From the NCBI RefSeq assembly GCF_030252325.1, contig NZ_CP126981.1, positions 1,674,001 to 1,738,000 of the forward strand: DNA of 64,000 bases, read 5' to 3'. Below the pieces are notes generated by a model. It did not search any database, was not told the origin of the DNA, and saw only the letters and a list, made by a program, of their open reading frames with translations. The DNA is from Candidatus Mycobacterium wuenschmannii (GTDB taxonomy: Bacteria > Actinomycetota > Actinomycetes > Mycobacteriales > Mycobacteriaceae). Positions 9,386 to 17,784 of the stretch are shown here, piece by piece (position 1 is the first letter of the stretch; each line of letters starts with the position of its first letter). The translations under genes and the position numbers were made by a program.

Positions 9386-9411
9386 GCGTGTCGAGACCAT
9401 GGAGGCAACAG

Positions 9412-11031
9412 ATGCCGTCGTCCGTCATGGAAGGCTTTGTGCCGTTTCCGCAGGACCGTGCGGAGAGCTACCGGGCCGCCGGCTACTGGGCGGGTCGTCC
9501 GCTCGACTCCATCCTCACCGATGCGGCACACCGCTGGCCGAACCGCACCGCGGTGATCGATGCCGACGGCGCACGACGATTGACGTTCGCGGAACTCAAC
9601 GAGCGCGCCGACCGCGCGGCGGCCGGGTTGACCGAATTGGGTATCCGCGCCGGTGACCGCGCGCTGCTGCAACTGCCGAACAGCAGCGAGTTCGCGGTGG
9701 CCTTGTTCGCGCTCCTGCGGGCCGGAGTCATTCCGGTGATGTGTTTGACCGGCCACCGCGCCGTCGAGTTGGGGCACTTCGCCGCGGTGAGCGAGGCGAC
9801 GGCACTGCTGATTCCCGACACCGCAAGCGGATTCGACTACCGCCCGATGGCCCGCGAATTGGCGCGCGACAATCCCGGGCTCCGCCACGTCATCGTCGAC
9901 GGCGAACCCGACGAGTTCGCGGGCTGGTCGCAGATCTGCGCGAGTGGCGCGACACCGCCTGAGAATCAACCGGATCCGGAAACCCCCGCGTTGCTGCTGG
10001 TCTCGGGCGGTACGACCGGCACACCGAAGCTCATCCCCCGGACTCATAACGACTACGTGTACAACGCGACCGCGAGCGCCGAGCTCTGCGGGCTTACCGC
10101 CGACGATGTCTATCTGACGGCTTTGCCTGCGGCGCACAACTTTCCGCTGGCCTGCCCGGGGCTGCTCGGCGCAATGACGGTCGGGGCTACCACCGTGTTC
10201 CTGGCCAATCCCAGCCCCGAGTCCGCGTTCGCCGCGATCGCGCGGCACGGTGTCACCGTCACGGCACTTGTTCCGGCGTTGGCCAACTTGTGGGCGCAGG
10301 CCACCGAGTGGGAACCGGAGGCGCCAACCTCGTTGCGGCTGTTGCAAGTTGGCGGCGCCAAGCTGGAATCCGATGACGCACAACGGGTCCGCGAGACGCT
10401 GACACCGGGCCTGCAGCAGGTATTCGGTATGGCGGAGGGACTACTCAACTACACGCGGCCCGGCGACCCGCCCGAGGTCGTCGACCATACCCAGGGCCGG
10501 CCACTGTGCGCCGACGACGAATTGCGCATCGTCGACGACGCGGGCCAACCCGTACCGGTCGGCACCGAGGGTCAACTGCTGGTCCGTGGCCCGTACACCT
10601 TCAACGGCTACTTCCGCGCCGACGAGGCCAACGCAACCTCCTTCGATCCCCGCGGCTTCTACCGCAGCGGCGACCTGGTTCGGGAGCATCCAGGCGGAAA
10701 CTTAGAGGTCACCGGCCGGGTGAAGGACGTGATCCACCGCGGCGGCGAGACCATTCCCGCGGCCGACCTGGAGGAACATCTGCGCAGCCATCCGGCGATC
10801 TCGTCGGCGGCAGCGGTGCCGCTGCCCGACCCGTACCTGGGCGAGAAGATCTGCGCGGCCGTCATCTTCTCCGGTAGCCCGGTGACGTTGACGGAGCTGA
10901 ACGCCTACCTCGACGAGCGCGGGGTAGCCCGGCACGCGCGACCTGACGTGCTGAGCGTCATGACCACCCTGCCGACCACACCGGTCGGCAAGGTCGACAA
11001 GAAGGCGATAGCCAGGCAATTACAGTCTTAA
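9412..11031 (+). CDS. mbtA: Salicyl-AMP ligase MbtA
   Basis: Adenylates salicylate (from MbtI) and loads it on the aryl carrier domain of MbtB, the first step of mycobactin assembly. The 539-residue protein has ANL-family motifs: LLLVSGGTTGTPK (A3), a VFGMAEG-type A5 region, FYRSGDLV (A7), GRVKDVIHRGGE (A8) and a C-terminal TPVGKVDKKA lysine motif (A10). Among possible starts (GTG 9388, ATG 9412, ATG 9427), ATG 9412 has GGAGG at 9401-9405 with 6-base spacing. The only iron box upstream on this strand precedes the secreted-protein gene, so mbtA probably depends on readthrough of the hairpin at 9349 or on a promoter I do not recognise. Confidence 0.93.
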   Translation: MPSSVMEGFVPFPQDRAESYRAAGYWAGRPLDSILTDAAHRWPNRTAVIDADGARRLTFAELNERADRAAAGLTELGIRAGDRALLQLPNSSEFAVALFALLRAGVIPVMCLTGHRAVELGHFAAVSEATALLIPDTASGFDYRPMARELARDNPGLRHVIVDGEPDEFAGWSQICASGATPPENQPDPETPALLLVSGGTTGTPKLIPRTHNDYVYNATASAELCGLTADDVYLTALPAAHNFPLACPGLLGAMTVGATTVFLANPSPESAFAAIARHGVTVTALVPALANLWAQATEWEPEAPTSLRLLQVGGAKLESDDAQRVRETLTPGLQQVFGMAEGLLNYTRPGDPPEVVDHTQGRPLCADDELRIVDDAGQPVPVGTEGQLLVRGPYTFNGYFRADEANATSFDPRGFYRSGDLVREHPGGNLEVTGRVKDVIHRGGETIPAADLEEHLRSHPAISSAAAVPLPDPYLGEKICAAVIFSGSPVTLTELNAYLDERGVARHARPDVLSVMTTLPTTPVGKVDKKAIARQLQS

Positions 11032-11107
11032 GATTCGCCGGCGAATTCATGGAGTTGCGACAGAGATTCTTTACCTTTCGCACTTAATCTCAATCTCAGC
11101 GTTATTT

Positions 11108-11120
11108 ATCGCAATGCGAT
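11108..11120. promoter_or_regulatory. 13-bp palindrome ATCGCA-A-TGCGAT
   Basis: Perfect inverted repeat just upstream of the ribosome-binding region of the small ORF at 11132. Possible operator. The rest of the 100-base gap after mbtA shows only the short palindrome ATTCGCCGGCGAAT at 11033, too weak to call a terminator. Confidence 0.3.
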
Positions 11121-11131
11121 GAGGTGGAGAG

Positions 11132-11317
11132 ATGGCAGTGAGTGTTGACAGCATGTCGCCCGCGGCAACCGGCCGTACCGAGGCGAAGCGGTCAGTCATG
11201 TCGATCGCGTTCTCGGTGCTCGCCACCGGCGCGACGATTTTCGGCGCGGGTGCCGCGCTGGCGTCTCCGTCCAGCGTGAGTCCCGGCGACGGCCTCTTAG
11301 CGTTCCACGTCGAGTAA
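11132..11317 (+). CDS. Small putative exported protein, 61 aa
   Basis: ATG with a GAGGTGGAG ribosome-binding region immediately upstream. After about 20 polar residues there is a hydrophobic run (SVMSIAFSVLATGATIFGAG) ending in ALASP, like a signal peptide or membrane anchor, leaving a tail of about 16 residues. The 3' end overlaps the convergent SDR gene by 21 bases. No family recognised. It may be genuine, but length alone does not prove it. Confidence 0.45.
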   Translation: MAVSVDSMSPAATGRTEAKRSVMSIAFSVLATGATIFGAGAALASPSSVSPGDGLLAFHVE

Positions 11318-12220
11318 TTCGGCAGTAGCGCTCCACAGCCGCGACTCGCGAGCCGGGTCGCTGGCGAACTTCTTTACTTCTCTCTCTTGATTCTTGACGA
11401 CGAAAGCACCGCGTCTTAAGTGCGCCCACCGGTCGTCAAGAACGACCGATGCCAGCATCGGCCCGGACTTCGCCGGCGACGAAACGCCGGGAATACGTTC
11501 GATCACCCGACCGATCCCTTGCACGGCAGCGCCATGTCCCCTGCTCAGGCCGGTGCCCGGCATGAAGCCCGGCTCGAACACCACCACGTTGACGCCCGAT
11601 GGCGCGCGACGCTGCAGTTCGTGCGCGTAGTAGAGGATCGCCAGCTTGGAGTTTGAGTAGGCGGTGCCGGCGCTCTCCAACGTCGCGGCGTCGCCGGCCG
11701 GAGTCGGCCGGGCCAGCTCGAACGGATCCCGCCAGGCCGCCGGTGCGACGCGCAGCATGCGACGAAAGACGTTCTGGTGGTAGGTGTTCGACCCCAGCAG
11801 GACGATGCGGGCCGGTGTGAACAGCGAATTGAGCAGATCGCCGATGAGCTGAGCATGCGCGAGATAGTTGACCGCAAAAGTCAGTTCGTAGCCGTCGGCC
11901 GAGGCGCAGTGCGTGTCGACCACCGAGACGCCGGCGTTGGCGACGATCGCCCGCAAAGGGCGTAGCTCCCTCTCGATGATCGTGTCCGCAATCCGCCGTC
12001 CTGCGGCGCGGACATCGGCGAGGCAGGCCAGGTCGCAGCCGACCTCGCACACCGTCGCACCGACCGCGCGCGCTTCGTCGGCGACCTCGACGAGACTCCG
12101 TCCGGGTCGGCCGACCAGCACCAGATCGGGGCGCTGCTCCGCAGCTCGATTGGCGATAGCCAGTGTCGCGGCCTTGCCCAGGCCGCCGGTCGGCCCGGTG
12201 ATCAGTACGGTTCCGTTCAT
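11297..12220 (-). CDS. Short-chain dehydrogenase/reductase (extended, protochlorophyllide-reductase-like)
   Basis: NAD(P)-dependent oxidoreductase of 307 residues. The N-terminus has the cofactor motif VLITGPTGGLGKA, followed by NAG (IVANAGVSV) and the catalytic YSNSK. Size and the insert before the active site suit SDRs related to light-independent protochlorophyllide reductases and retinol dehydrogenases; substrate unknown. ATG 12220 is chosen because the glycine motif follows at residue 7; upstream in-frame codons lack a plausible start context. It is divergent from the XRE regulator at 12322 across about 100 bp, so that protein is its likely regulator. Confidence 0.85.
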   Translation of the reverse strand: MNGTVLITGPTGGLGKAATLAIANRAAEQRPDLVLVGRPGRSLVEVADEARAVGATVCEVGCDLACLADVRAAGRRIADTIIERELRPLRAIVANAGVSVVDTHCASADGYELTFAVNYLAHAQLIGDLLNSLFTPARIVLLGSNTYHQNVFRRMLRVAPAAWRDPFELARPTPAGDAATLESAGTAYSNSKLAILYYAHELQRRAPSGVNVVVFEPGFMPGTGLSRGHGAAVQGIGRVIERIPGVSSPAKSGPMLASVVLDDRWAHLRRGAFVVKNQEREVKKFASDPARESRLWSATAELLDVER

Positions 12221-12321
12221 GCGCCCAGGGTGGACCGGTTCGCACAGCTCAGGCAGTCGTCCGGGTGTCGTAGGACTGCCAGGGCCAGGACAAACCCGGG
12301 CCGTTGACGCACAGTGGAGGC

Positions 12322-13167
12322 ATGGATCCGTGGGAATTCGGGCGGGCGGTGCGCGGGTGGCGTGATCGCGTGACGCCGTCCGCGGTCGGCATCCCGGTCG
12401 GCACGCGGCGGCGCGCGACCGGCCTGCGCCGCGAGGAACTGGCCGGGTTGGCCGGAATTTCGGTCGACTACCTGACCCGCCTCGAGCAGGGCCGGGCCAC
12501 CTCACCGTCGGTCCAGGTCGTCGAGGCGCTGGCCCGCGCGTTGCGGGTGTCCGACGCCGAGCGCGACCTGCTGTTCCGACTAGCCGGCCATGCGACGCCC
12601 GGGCTCGACGCGGTTTCCTCGCGCATCACGCCCAGCGTGCAGCGAATGCTCGATCGGCTCGCCGGAGTCCCCGTCGCCGTCTACGACGCCACCTGGACGC
12701 TGATCGTCGCCAATGCGCCCTACGACGCGCTGATGGGTCCAACCACGAGTTGGCAGGGCATCGAACGCAACAGCGTGTGGCGGCATCTCGTCGGGCCGGG
12801 CAGCCGCGCAATGAACACCCCGCAGCAGAAGCGCGAGTTCGAGGCCGGCCTGGTCGCCGACCTTCGCCTGACCGCGGCCCGCTACCCGAACGACCCGCGG
12901 CTCAGACAGCTGATCCGCGAGATCGCTGGCCAGAGCCCACGATTCGAAGAGCTCTGGGAGTCCGGCGCTCCCGTGCCGCACCAGGACGTCGGTCGACACA
13001 AGGTCATCGACCATCCCGACGTCGGGCATATCACGCTGGACTGCGACACCCTCGTCGTCGCCGCCAACGATCTGCGCATCATGATCTATACGGCCGAACC
13101 CGACACCGAGGACGCCGAAAAATTAGCGCTGGCAATCATTCTCGGCACGCAGTCGCTGGTCGACTAG
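12322..13167 (+). CDS. XRE-family regulator with MmyB-like ligand domain
   Basis: Transcription factor of 281 residues. An XRE helix-turn-helix occupies about residues 20-75 (ATGLRREELAGLAG, then ISVDYLTRLEQGRA). It is followed by the MmyB-type PAS-like domain seen in many actinobacterial regulators next to SDR genes. ATG 12322 fits the usual N-terminus of the family; an in-frame TTG at 12304 is the alternative and neither has a well-spaced Shine-Dalgarno. The gene is divergent from the SDR gene at 12220 and its TAG stop overlaps the TAG of the convergent SDR gene at 13164. Confidence 0.88.
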   Translation: MDPWEFGRAVRGWRDRVTPSAVGIPVGTRRRATGLRREELAGLAGISVDYLTRLEQGRATSPSVQVVEALARALRVSDAERDLLFRLAGHATPGLDAVSSRITPSVQRMLDRLAGVPVAVYDATWTLIVANAPYDALMGPTTSWQGIERNSVWRHLVGPGSRAMNTPQQKREFEAGLVADLRLTAARYPNDPRLRQLIREIAGQSPRFEELWESGAPVPHQDVGRHKVIDHPDVGHITLDCDTLVVAANDLRIMIYTAEPDTEDAEKLALAIILGTQSLVD

Positions 13168-13895
13168 CGGCGTTTGGCGCGTAGCCGTTGCACCTGGCCG
13201 TAGGTGTCGATCGGGCTCTGCAGGGCAAGGCCGCCATCGGCCAACACGGTTTGCCCTGTCACCCAGCTCATTTCGAGCACCCCGACGACCGTTTCGGCAA
13301 CGTCGCCCGCTTCCCCGACGCGCCCGAGCGCCGTCCGCTCGCTCAGGGCGTCCAGCCAACCGGGCAGCTGCTCGGCGCCGGCCAGCATCGGCGTTCGGGT
13401 GACGCCGGGCCCGACCGCGTTGACCCGGATCGCGTGCGGCCCCCATTCACTCGCGGCCACGCGGATGAGCATGTCGACCCCGGCTTTGGAGACGCAGTAC
13501 GCGCCCATGTCGCGGTCGGCGACCGTCCCGCTGATGCTGGACACCGCCACGATCGATCCGCCGCTGCCGTTGTCGATCATCGCCTGCGCGACCGCGCGCA
13601 TGGTCAGCCAGGTGCCGGTGAGATTGACGTCGATGACCCGCTTCCAGTCGGCCGGAGCCTGCGCGAGCAACATGCCGGAGGCGCCCATGGCCGCGCAAGC
13701 TACCAACCGGTCGGGTACCCCCGCCCGCGCCAGCGTCTGCTCCAGCGCCGCGCCCACAGCCACGGGATCGCTGATGTCGCAGTCGATGTCGCCCCCACGC
13801 AGATCCCAGGTGACGACTTCGTGACCGGCCGCGCGGAGAAGGTCCGCGGTCGCGGCACCGATGCCCGACGCACCGCCCGTCACTATGGCGCTCAT
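13164..13895 (-). CDS. SDR-family oxidoreductase
   Basis: Classical short-chain dehydrogenase of 243 residues: VTGGASGIGAATA at the N-terminus, DCDIS after the second beta strand, catalytic YCVSKAGVD, and the PGVTRTPM loop. It is last in a leftward three-gene unit (BVMO, VOC protein, SDR) with ATGA overlaps, so the three are probably co-translated and act on one substrate series: oxygenation to a lactone or ester, and alcohol/ketone interconversion by this enzyme. Substrate unknown. Confidence 0.88.
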   Translation of the reverse strand: MSAIVTGGASGIGAATADLLRAAGHEVVTWDLRGGDIDCDISDPVAVGAALEQTLARAGVPDRLVACAAMGASGMLLAQAPADWKRVIDVNLTGTWLTMRAVAQAMIDNGSGGSIVAVSSISGTVADRDMGAYCVSKAGVDMLIRVAASEWGPHAIRVNAVGPGVTRTPMLAGAEQLPGWLDALSERTALGRVGEAGDVAETVVGVLEMSWVTGQTVLADGGLALQSPIDTYGQVQRLRAKRR

Positions 13896-14332
13896 CGGGC
13901 CGGTCCGATCAGTTCGACGCGAACGCCGTCCGGGGCGGTGATTACGGCCATATCCACACGCTTTCCCCGCGGTGCGGGCACGTCGATCTGCCGGACCCCC
14001 TCGGTGAATCCCAACTCGGCCAAACGTTCCAATGTCGGCGCGACGTCGCGGCTCAGTGACACGAGAAAGAATCCGGTGGCGGGGCCGACGCCCGTCTCGG
14101 CCGCGGGTTTTGGATCGTCGAACACGACGAGCTCGATGATTCCGGTCTCGAGCACGTCTGGATCGCCGAGAAAGATCGACCGGAGCGTGTCGGTCTTGGC
14201 GTCGAACAGGGTTGGCCAGTCACCGCGAAATTCGTGGTCGAAGATGATGCTCAGACCCAACCCGTCCCGCCAGAACCGCAGCGCGCGTTCGACATCGGTG
14301 GTCACGACAGCAGTGTGATGAATTCCGTTCAT
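13892..14332 (-). CDS. VOC (glyoxalase/dioxygenase fold) protein
   Basis: A 146-residue vicinal-oxygen-chelate protein. It begins IHHTAVVTTDVERALRFW, where the second His is a typical metal ligand, and ends with a VITAPDGVRVELIG strand carrying the usual C-terminal Glu ligand. It sits between BVMO and SDR genes with ATGA overlaps on both sides. The family includes lactoylglutathione lyases, epimerases and ring-cleaving dioxygenases; which applies here cannot be read from sequence. Confidence 0.85.
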   Translation of the reverse strand: MNGIHHTAVVTTDVERALRFWRDGLGLSIIFDHEFRGDWPTLFDAKTDTLRSIFLGDPDVLETGIIELVVFDDPKPAAETGVGPATGFFLVSLSRDVAPTLERLAELGFTEGVRQIDVPAPRGKRVDMAVITAPDGVRVELIGPAR

Positions 14333-15798
14333 GCTTCACCAGCCTTTGCGTAGGTATCGAACACGTCGAGATCCACGGCCGCGAGCCGCTGCGCGAAGGC
14401 CGCGCCGCTGTACGGATATTGAGTCACCATCTTGCCGCTGGGATGGCGAAAGTAGTTGCTGCAGTTGGCCGCCCACACGGTGGTGTCGAGCGCCACCTGG
14501 ATCTCGGCGTTGAACTCGTCATGCGGACCGCGTTTGACGTCCACCGCGGCGATCTCCTCCCGGCTCATGGTGTCGAGCAGCCGGCGCACGAATTCGGCTT
14601 GCGCTTCCAGGATGTAGATCATCGAGGTGATCCCGTTGGTGTTCGGTCCGTACAGCGTGAACAGGTTGGGGTAGCCCGGTATTGCGGTGCCCAGGTAGGC
14701 CTCGGCACCGTCGGACCACTCGTCGTGCAGCCGCCGGCCGCCGCGGCCGTACACCTCCAGGCTGCTCAGGTAATCCGCAGCCTTGAAGCCGGTTCCGAAG
14801 ATCACGGTGTCGACCGGATGCTCGACGCCGTCGGCCGTGCGCAGCCCGTGTGCGGTGAACTCAACGATCGGCGAGGTCTCCAGCGTGACATTCGGCAGCG
14901 CGAACACCGGAAACCAGGTCTTGGACTGCAGCGGCCGCTTGCAGCCAACGGGGTAGTCGGGCAACAACTTCGACCGCAGCTCGGGATCCTGGACCTTCTT
15001 CATCAGGTAGCCGTGGGACATGTCGGTCAGCATCTTGGTCATGTCGGACTCGACGTCGAAGTCGGCCACCTCGTACTGCTGGAAGGCCGCGTCTCGGACC
15101 TTGAGCGCTTCGGCCGGATCGCTGGCGAACAGCGCCTGCTGTTCCGGGGTGAACGGATCGTCGAACCGCGGCGCAACCCAGATCGGCGTGCGCTGGAAGA
15201 CGGTCAGGTGCGCAGTGTCCGCGGCGATCGCGGGGACGTACTGCACGGCGCTGGCACCCGTCCCGATCGACGCGACGCGCTCCCCCGCGGTCGACGTCGA
15301 GTGGTCCCATTGCGACGAGTGAAAAACCCTGCCGGAGAATCGTTCCCGACCTGGAATGGCGGGGATGTTCGGCACGTCGAGCATGCCGACGGCGCTGACG
15401 ACGACGTCGACGACGTGCCGCTCTCCCTCGTCCGTCTCGATCGTCCACGCCGAGTCGGCGTCCGACCAGTGCACCGCGCTGACGATGGTGTTGGCCCGCA
15501 GGTGCTTGCCGAGGCCGTTCTGGTCTGCGACCTGCTCCAGGTAGGCGAGGATCTCGGGCTGGTTCGCGTAGGTCTTGCTCCAGTACGGATTCAGCGCGAA
15601 CGAGAACGAGTAGAAGTGCGACGGCACATCGCACGCCGCGCCCGGGTAGGTGTTGTTGCGCCACGTTCCACCGAAGCCGTCGCCCCGTTCGAAGATGGTG
15701 AAGTCGTAGCCGCCTTCGGCCAGCTGAATGCCCATCGCGATGCCACCGGGACCGGCGCCGATCACGCCGACCCGCGGCGTCCCACCCGGCGCGGCCAT
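14329..15798 (-). CDS. Baeyer-Villiger-type flavin monooxygenase
   Basis: FAD- and NADPH-dependent monooxygenase of 489 residues that would insert oxygen into a ketone or hydroxylate a lipophilic substrate. It has the FAD motif VGVIGAGPGGIAMG near residue 10, the exact BVMO fingerprint F-x-G-x3-H-x3-W (FSGRVFHSSQW), the second nucleotide motif SIGTGASAVQ and a C-terminal ATG-like TVIFGTGFKA. An ORF extension to 15870 exists. I prefer ATG 15798 because the GxGxxG then falls at residue 12 and because a 24-bp inverted repeat (15810-15833) lies inside the extension. Its product resembles MymA-type enzymes. Confidence 0.88.
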   Translation of the reverse strand: MAAPGGTPRVGVIGAGPGGIAMGIQLAEGGYDFTIFERGDGFGGTWRNNTYPGAACDVPSHFYSFSFALNPYWSKTYANQPEILAYLEQVADQNGLGKHLRANTIVSAVHWSDADSAWTIETDEGERHVVDVVVSAVGMLDVPNIPAIPGRERFSGRVFHSSQWDHSTSTAGERVASIGTGASAVQYVPAIAADTAHLTVFQRTPIWVAPRFDDPFTPEQQALFASDPAEALKVRDAAFQQYEVADFDVESDMTKMLTDMSHGYLMKKVQDPELRSKLLPDYPVGCKRPLQSKTWFPVFALPNVTLETSPIVEFTAHGLRTADGVEHPVDTVIFGTGFKAADYLSSLEVYGRGGRRLHDEWSDGAEAYLGTAIPGYPNLFTLYGPNTNGITSMIYILEAQAEFVRRLLDTMSREEIAAVDVKRGPHDEFNAEIQVALDTTVWAANCSNYFRHPSGKMVTQYPYSGAAFAQRLAAVDLDVFDTYAKAGEA

Positions 15799-15809
15799 AC
15801 CCAGGAATG

Positions 15810-15833
15810 TTACATACGCGCCGTCATATGTAA
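15810..15833. promoter_or_regulatory. Operator-like inverted repeat TTACATA-N10-TATGTAA
   Basis: Perfect 7-base arms in the divergent region between the BVMO gene (start 15798) and the hydrolase gene (start 15925). The layout resembles operators of TetR-type repressors. Position just upstream of the BVMO start suggests control of the leftward three-gene unit. Confidence 0.5.
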
Positions 15834-15911
15834 ACACCGTCGGCCGCGCCGGATTTACCTCCTGCGACACGCCGCGGCAACGTTGCCATTGACGAATGTC
15901 ACCATTTTGTG

Positions 15912-15937
15912 TTGACTCTTCCGCATGACGGAGTCAA
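15912..15937. promoter_or_regulatory. Operator-like inverted repeat TTGACTC-N12-GAGTCAA
   Basis: Perfect 7-base arms spanning the proposed ATG (15925) of the hydrolase gene. Bound protein would cover the start region of the rightward operon. It differs in sequence from the repeat at 15810, so two regulators may act here. Confidence 0.45.
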
Positions 15938-16908
15938 TGCCGACTCGCGGATCGCTGCGATCGCGTTCGGCCGCGCTGGTGAGCATGGCGACATTGCGAC
16001 AGGTCAGCGCGGTGCTGCCGCCCGAGCGAGCCTGGGGTTTGTGGGCGTCGCGACGGATCATCGCCGGCATCATGGATGCCTTCGGACCTTCACTGGCCGG
16101 GACCCACATCGAGCACATCGACGTGCATCACGATGGGCGTCGCGTGGTCGGTGAGTGGGTGCGCGCCCCCGGCGTCTCGACGCGCCGGGGCGCCATCTAC
16201 TTCGTGCACGGCAGCGGCTTCGCGTTGTGCTCGCCGCGCACCCATCGCCGCCTTACGGCCTGGCTCTCTCGTCTGACCGGACTTCCCGTCTTCACCATCG
16301 ACTACCGGCTTGCACCGCGCTACCGCTTCCCCACCGCCGCCGACGACGTCCGGGCGGGCTGGGACTGGCTGACCGCGCAGGTGCCCGCGGAAAGCGTTGT
16401 GATCGCCGGGGATTCGGCGGGCGGACATCTGTCGGTGGATCTACTGTTGCAGCCCGACGTGGCCGCGCGTGGCCCGGCGGCGCTGGTGCTGTTCTCCCCG
16501 CTGATCGACCTGACTCTCGAACTTGCCCGTGCGCGTGAGGAACTGCGCCGCGACCCGGCCATCCGTGCCGCCGACGCCGCCCGTCTGGTTCGGCTCTACA
16601 GCAGGGGCGTCGACCCCACCCATCCGCGGCTCAGGCTCGACATCGCCGGTGGAGCGCCGCTGCCACCCACGCTCATCCAGGCCGGCGGCGGCGAATTCCT
16701 GCTCGCCGACTCGCGTCACCTGGCCACCGACATTCGTGCCGCGGGGGGCCGCTGCACGTTGCAGGTATGGCCGGACCAAGTACACGTGTTCCAGGCACTG
16801 CCGCGGTTGACCCCCGAGGCTGCGAAGGCGATGAAGCACGTCGCGCGATTCATCGCCGACACGTTGCACGACAACACCATTGAGAGCGTCACAGGAAAGG
16901 CGGGCTGA
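15925..16908 (+). CDS. HSL-family alpha/beta hydrolase (MbtJ/LipK- or LipR-like)
   Basis: Esterase or acetyl-hydrolase of 327 residues. The oxyanion-hole motif is FVHGSGFAL (HGSG rather than the usual HGGG), the nucleophile is in IAGDSAGGHLS, and the Asp and His of the triad are in the C-terminal third (WPDQVHVF). ATG 15925 gives the full ORF, but an operator-like repeat overlaps it; ATG 15937 or 15985 are alternatives. In M. tuberculosis a hydrolase, mbtJ/lipK, lies between mbtA and mbtI; this gene has the same relative place but is embedded in an oxidation operon like that of MymA-LipR. I cannot decide between the two by eye. Confidence 0.85.
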   Translation: MTESMPTRGSLRSRSAALVSMATLRQVSAVLPPERAWGLWASRRIIAGIMDAFGPSLAGTHIEHIDVHHDGRRVVGEWVRAPGVSTRRGAIYFVHGSGFALCSPRTHRRLTAWLSRLTGLPVFTIDYRLAPRYRFPTAADDVRAGWDWLTAQVPAESVVIAGDSAGGHLSVDLLLQPDVAARGPAALVLFSPLIDLTLELARAREELRRDPAIRAADAARLVRLYSRGVDPTHPRLRLDIAGGAPLPPTLIQAGGGEFLLADSRHLATDIRAAGGRCTLQVWPDQVHVFQALPRLTPEAAKAMKHVARFIADTLHDNTIESVTGKAG

Positions 16909-16910
16909 GC

Positions 16911-17756
16911 ATGATCGGGCCGTTCGGTAGATCACCCAAGGTGAGCCACCACGCGCGTGCGGTGGTCACCGGCGCCGGCAGTGGGATCGGCGCCGCGTTC
17001 GCGATCGAACTTGCAAAGCGCGGCGGCCGGGTGGTGTGCAGCGATATCGACGAGGTCGCGGCTAAGCGCACTGTCACGGCCATCACCGACCGTGGCGGCG
17101 AGGCCGTCGCCATCGCCTGCGACGTCACGCAATTCGACGCGGTCCAGGATCTCGCCACGCAATCGCAGTCGTGGTTCGGTGCCGCACCGACGCTCGTGAT
17201 CAACAACGCGGGCGTCGGATCCGGCGGGGCCCCGATCGGCGAACTCCCCCTTGATGATTGGCACTGGGTGCTGGGCATCAATCTGTGGGGGCCAATTCAC
17301 GGCTCGCATGTGTTCGCACCCATCCTGCGTAACGGTGAGTCCGATGTGCCGCGCGGAATAATCAACGTCGCCTCCGCGGCCGCCTTCGGCGCGGCTCCCG
17401 GCATGGGCGCCTACAACGTCAGCAAGGCCGGCGTGCTGATGCTGTCGGAGACGCTGGCGGCCGAAATGTCCGGAACCGGAGTCAAAGTCACCGTGCTGTG
17501 CCCGACCTTCGTCAAGACCAACATCGTCGAGGCCGGCCGCATCCCGGACAGCACGACTCAACTCGCGAACAAGATCATGCGCTGGACCGGCCTGTCGCCG
17601 GAGAAGGTCGCGAAGACCTGCCTGGACACCAACGACCGCGGCGACCTGTACTGCATGCCGCAGATCGAAGCCAAGATCGGCTGGAACGTCAAACGTCTGG
17701 TTCCCGGCACGTTCACCCGCGGGATGGGCCTCGTCGGCCGCATCGCCCCGCTCTGA
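16911..17756 (+). CDS. SDR-family dehydrogenase (Rv3085/SadH-like)
   Basis: Short-chain dehydrogenase of 281 residues. Motifs: VVTGAGSGIGAAFAIE, NNAG (VINNAGVGSGG), catalytic YNVSKAG, and a long C-terminal tail typical of the mycobacterial SadH-type group found in MymA-like operons. It starts 2 bases after the hydrolase stop. With the hydrolase, diiron protein and monooxygenase it forms a rightward operon probably processing a hydrophobic alcohol/ketone/ester series. Confidence 0.88.
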   Translation: MIGPFGRSPKVSHHARAVVTGAGSGIGAAFAIELAKRGGRVVCSDIDEVAAKRTVTAITDRGGEAVAIACDVTQFDAVQDLATQSQSWFGAAPTLVINNAGVGSGGAPIGELPLDDWHWVLGINLWGPIHGSHVFAPILRNGESDVPRGIINVASAAAFGAAPGMGAYNVSKAGVLMLSETLAAEMSGTGVKVTVLCPTFVKTNIVEAGRIPDSTTQLANKIMRWTGLSPEKVAKTCLDTNDRGDLYCMPQIEAKIGWNVKRLVPGTFTRGMGLVGRIAPL

Positions 17757-17784
17757 GATACACCCAGTAAGAGGAGGATCACCG

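Noticed and set aside
11033..11046. ATTCGCCGGCGAAT as mbtA terminator
   Set aside because: A gapless palindrome forms only a short stem with a forced loop and lacks a T-run.
15799..15870. N-terminal extension of the first BVMO
   Set aside because: It contains an operator-like inverted repeat, and the ribosome-binding site available is too far from any start in it.
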